This document shows positions 32,763 through 33,497 of a stretch of 33,497 nucleotides of DNA, piece after piece. The DNA lies in the NCBI GenBank assembly GCA_003023405.1, contig PXST01000051.1, positions 48,356 through 81,852 of the forward strand, in the 5' to 3' direction. The translations under genes and the position numbers were made by a program. Numbering within the stretch: the first letter of the stretch is position 1; every line of letters starts with the position of its first letter. The notes below the pieces were generated by a model. It saw nothing but the letters and a program-made list of their open reading frames with translations. It made no database searches and was not told the origin of the DNA. This stretch comes from Halobacteriales archaeon SW_8_68_21 (lineage in GTDB: Archaea > Halobacteriota > Halobacteria > Halobacteriales > Haloferacaceae).

Positions 32763-33236
32763 ATGGCGGACTGTCCACTCGCCGACGACTGCCCCAGCTT
32801 CGACGAACGGATCGAGGGGATGGGGTGTCAACACTACGGCAACAAAGGCGGCGCGGAGTGGTGTAACCACTACGACATGCCGATCTACGAGCTGAAACAG
32901 CAGCCGGTCCAGCCCGGCGAGGTCGTCACGGTCGAGGTCGACGACATCCACGAGAGCGGTGCCGGCGTCGGCCGCACCGACGACGGCTTCATCGTCCTCG
33001 TCGATGGCCTCCTGCCCCCGGCGCGTGCCGATGTCAGGATCCACCGGGTAAAATCCAGCCATGCGACGGCACGGGACGTGGTCGAGCGCCTCCCCGACGA
33101 CCCGGACGACGAGGAGGGCGACGACGAGGCGGCCGGCGCGGACGATGGCGAGGTCGACGAGGACGACGAGGACCACCGCCGCGACCGCCCGGACCGCGAG
33201 CGACTCGGCAGCCGCGAGAACTTCTGGGGGAAGTGA
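32763..33236 (+). CDS. TRAM domain protein with N-terminal cysteine cluster
   Basis: The product has 157 residues. The N-terminal ~40 residues are a Cys/His cluster (C4, C10, C22, H24, C34, H36 in CPLADDCPSFDER.., MGCQHYGNKGG and EWCNHYDMPI) likely to bind zinc or an Fe-S cluster. A TRAM domain follows (~50-100: VVTVEVDDIHESGAGVGRTD and GFIVLVDGLLPPARADVRI), an RNA-binding beta-barrel found with tRNA-modifying enzymes. Stand-alone archaeal TRAM proteins act as RNA chaperones. The rest is very acidic and ends in RENFWGK. AACGTTTACAACG at 32727-32739 is a TATA-like element about 29 bp upstream. Confidence 0.88.
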   Translation: MADCPLADDCPSFDERIEGMGCQHYGNKGGAEWCNHYDMPIYELKQQPVQPGEVVTVEVDDIHESGAGVGRTDDGFIVLVDGLLPPARADVRIHRVKSSHATARDVVERLPDDPDDEEGDDEAAGADDGEVDEDDEDHRRDRPDRERLGSRENFWGK

Positions 33237-33341
33237 CCGGCGTCTCGGGGTGACCCCCGCCCCACGGACAGTCCGGACGCCGGCGATTGCGACCCGAACG
33301 AGACTGCTATTTTGTCCGCCCGTTGCGACGTAATCGCTTCT

Positions 33342-33497
33342 ACGGACACGACCGCCGAAGCCCCAGTCGCTCGGCTGTACGCGTCCGCTTATAAATCGCC
33401 GATCGACACGGACACCACCGAAGCCCCAGTCGCTCGGCTGTACGCGTCCGCTTATAAATCGCCGATCGACACGGACACCACCGAAGCTCCAGTCGGG
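33342..33497 (+). repeat. 63-bp tandem direct repeats, each with a TATA box
   Basis: Starting with CCGAAG at 33355, 33418 and 33481, the sequence repeats with a 63-bp period. The first two units match at every position except TCC versus CCC-type differences at the edges, and the third is cut by the window end. A partial unit (ACGGACACGACCG) precedes the first at 33342. Each full unit contains GCTTATAAATCG (33387-33398 and 33450-33461), a near-consensus archaeal TATA box flanked by GTCCG/CGGAC. No gene lies between 33237 and the end. The array continues outside the window. Confidence 0.85.

Noticed and set aside
33342..33497. CRISPR-like array
   Set aside because: The 63-bp units are contiguous and identical with no variable spacers, and no cas gene is present in the window.

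Overview
The window is a high-GC haloarchaeal chromosome segment, most likely Halorubrum or a close relative. The proteins are strongly acidic (Asp/Glu-rich). Most genes have a TATA-like box about 25-30 bp before the start codon, which is the layout of leaderless haloarchaeal genes. The gene content is typical of the group: archaeal TyrRS, PriL, RFC-like clamp loader, ribosomal stalk genes, PccB/PccX/PccA, a DUF460 protein, and a bacterial-type LigA that haloarchaea acquired. Almost everything is housekeeping or widespread haloarchaeal genes. I found no prophage, CRISPR array, intact transposon, integrase or recognisable defence system.

Layout. 1-2.1 kb: tRNA-Leu(CAA), a PadR-type regulator with a candidate operator, a DUF309 protein and a shortened aspartoacylase-like hydrolase. 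2.1-7.8 kb: cupin, M50/CBS membrane protease, DUF460 nuclease-fold protein, tyrS, and a NucS-N/topoisomerase zinc-ribbon protein. 7.9-12.1 kb: ligA and a two-gene ABC-2 exporter. 12.1-12.5 kb: tRNA-Val(UAC) preceded by a decayed ~121-bp repeat array built on the tRNA 3' end. 12.5-13.5 kb: DUF192 and SHOCT-type membrane proteins. 13.5-18.0 kb (minus strand): a complete carbohydrate ABC importer (lipoprotein, two permeases, ATPase). 18.1-20.7 kb: short tandem repeats, a DUF4013 membrane protein, an RFC-like subunit and, overlapping it, an archaetidylserine decarboxylase. 20.8-23.3 kb: a tandem DUF1508 protein, priL and two small proteins. 23.4-25.4 kb (minus strand): the rpl1-rpl10-rpl12 stalk operon with a structured leader. 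25.5-27.3 kb: an SDR and a glycosyltransferase. 27.4-31.8 kb: propionyl-CoA carboxylase pccB-pccX, a divergent small membrane gene, and pccA. 31.8-33.5 kb: a repeat-rich intergenic region, a SWIM-finger protein, a TRAM protein, and 63-bp tandem repeats running off the window end.

The most unusual signals are not a new gene system. They are two core genes that appear to have lost about 25-30 codons in frame: the aspartoacylase-like enzyme loses its third zinc ligand, and ribosomal protein P1/L12 loses the end of its N-terminal domain. Also notable are perfect 63-bp tandem repeats that each carry a TATA box, a related inverted-repeat element about 1.3 kb upstream, and the tRNA-Val 3'-end array. 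A possible small RNA lies between pccX and pccA, and a leader hairpin appears to sequester the rpl1 Shine-Dalgarno. All family assignments come from reading motifs and from memory of the families; no database search was run.
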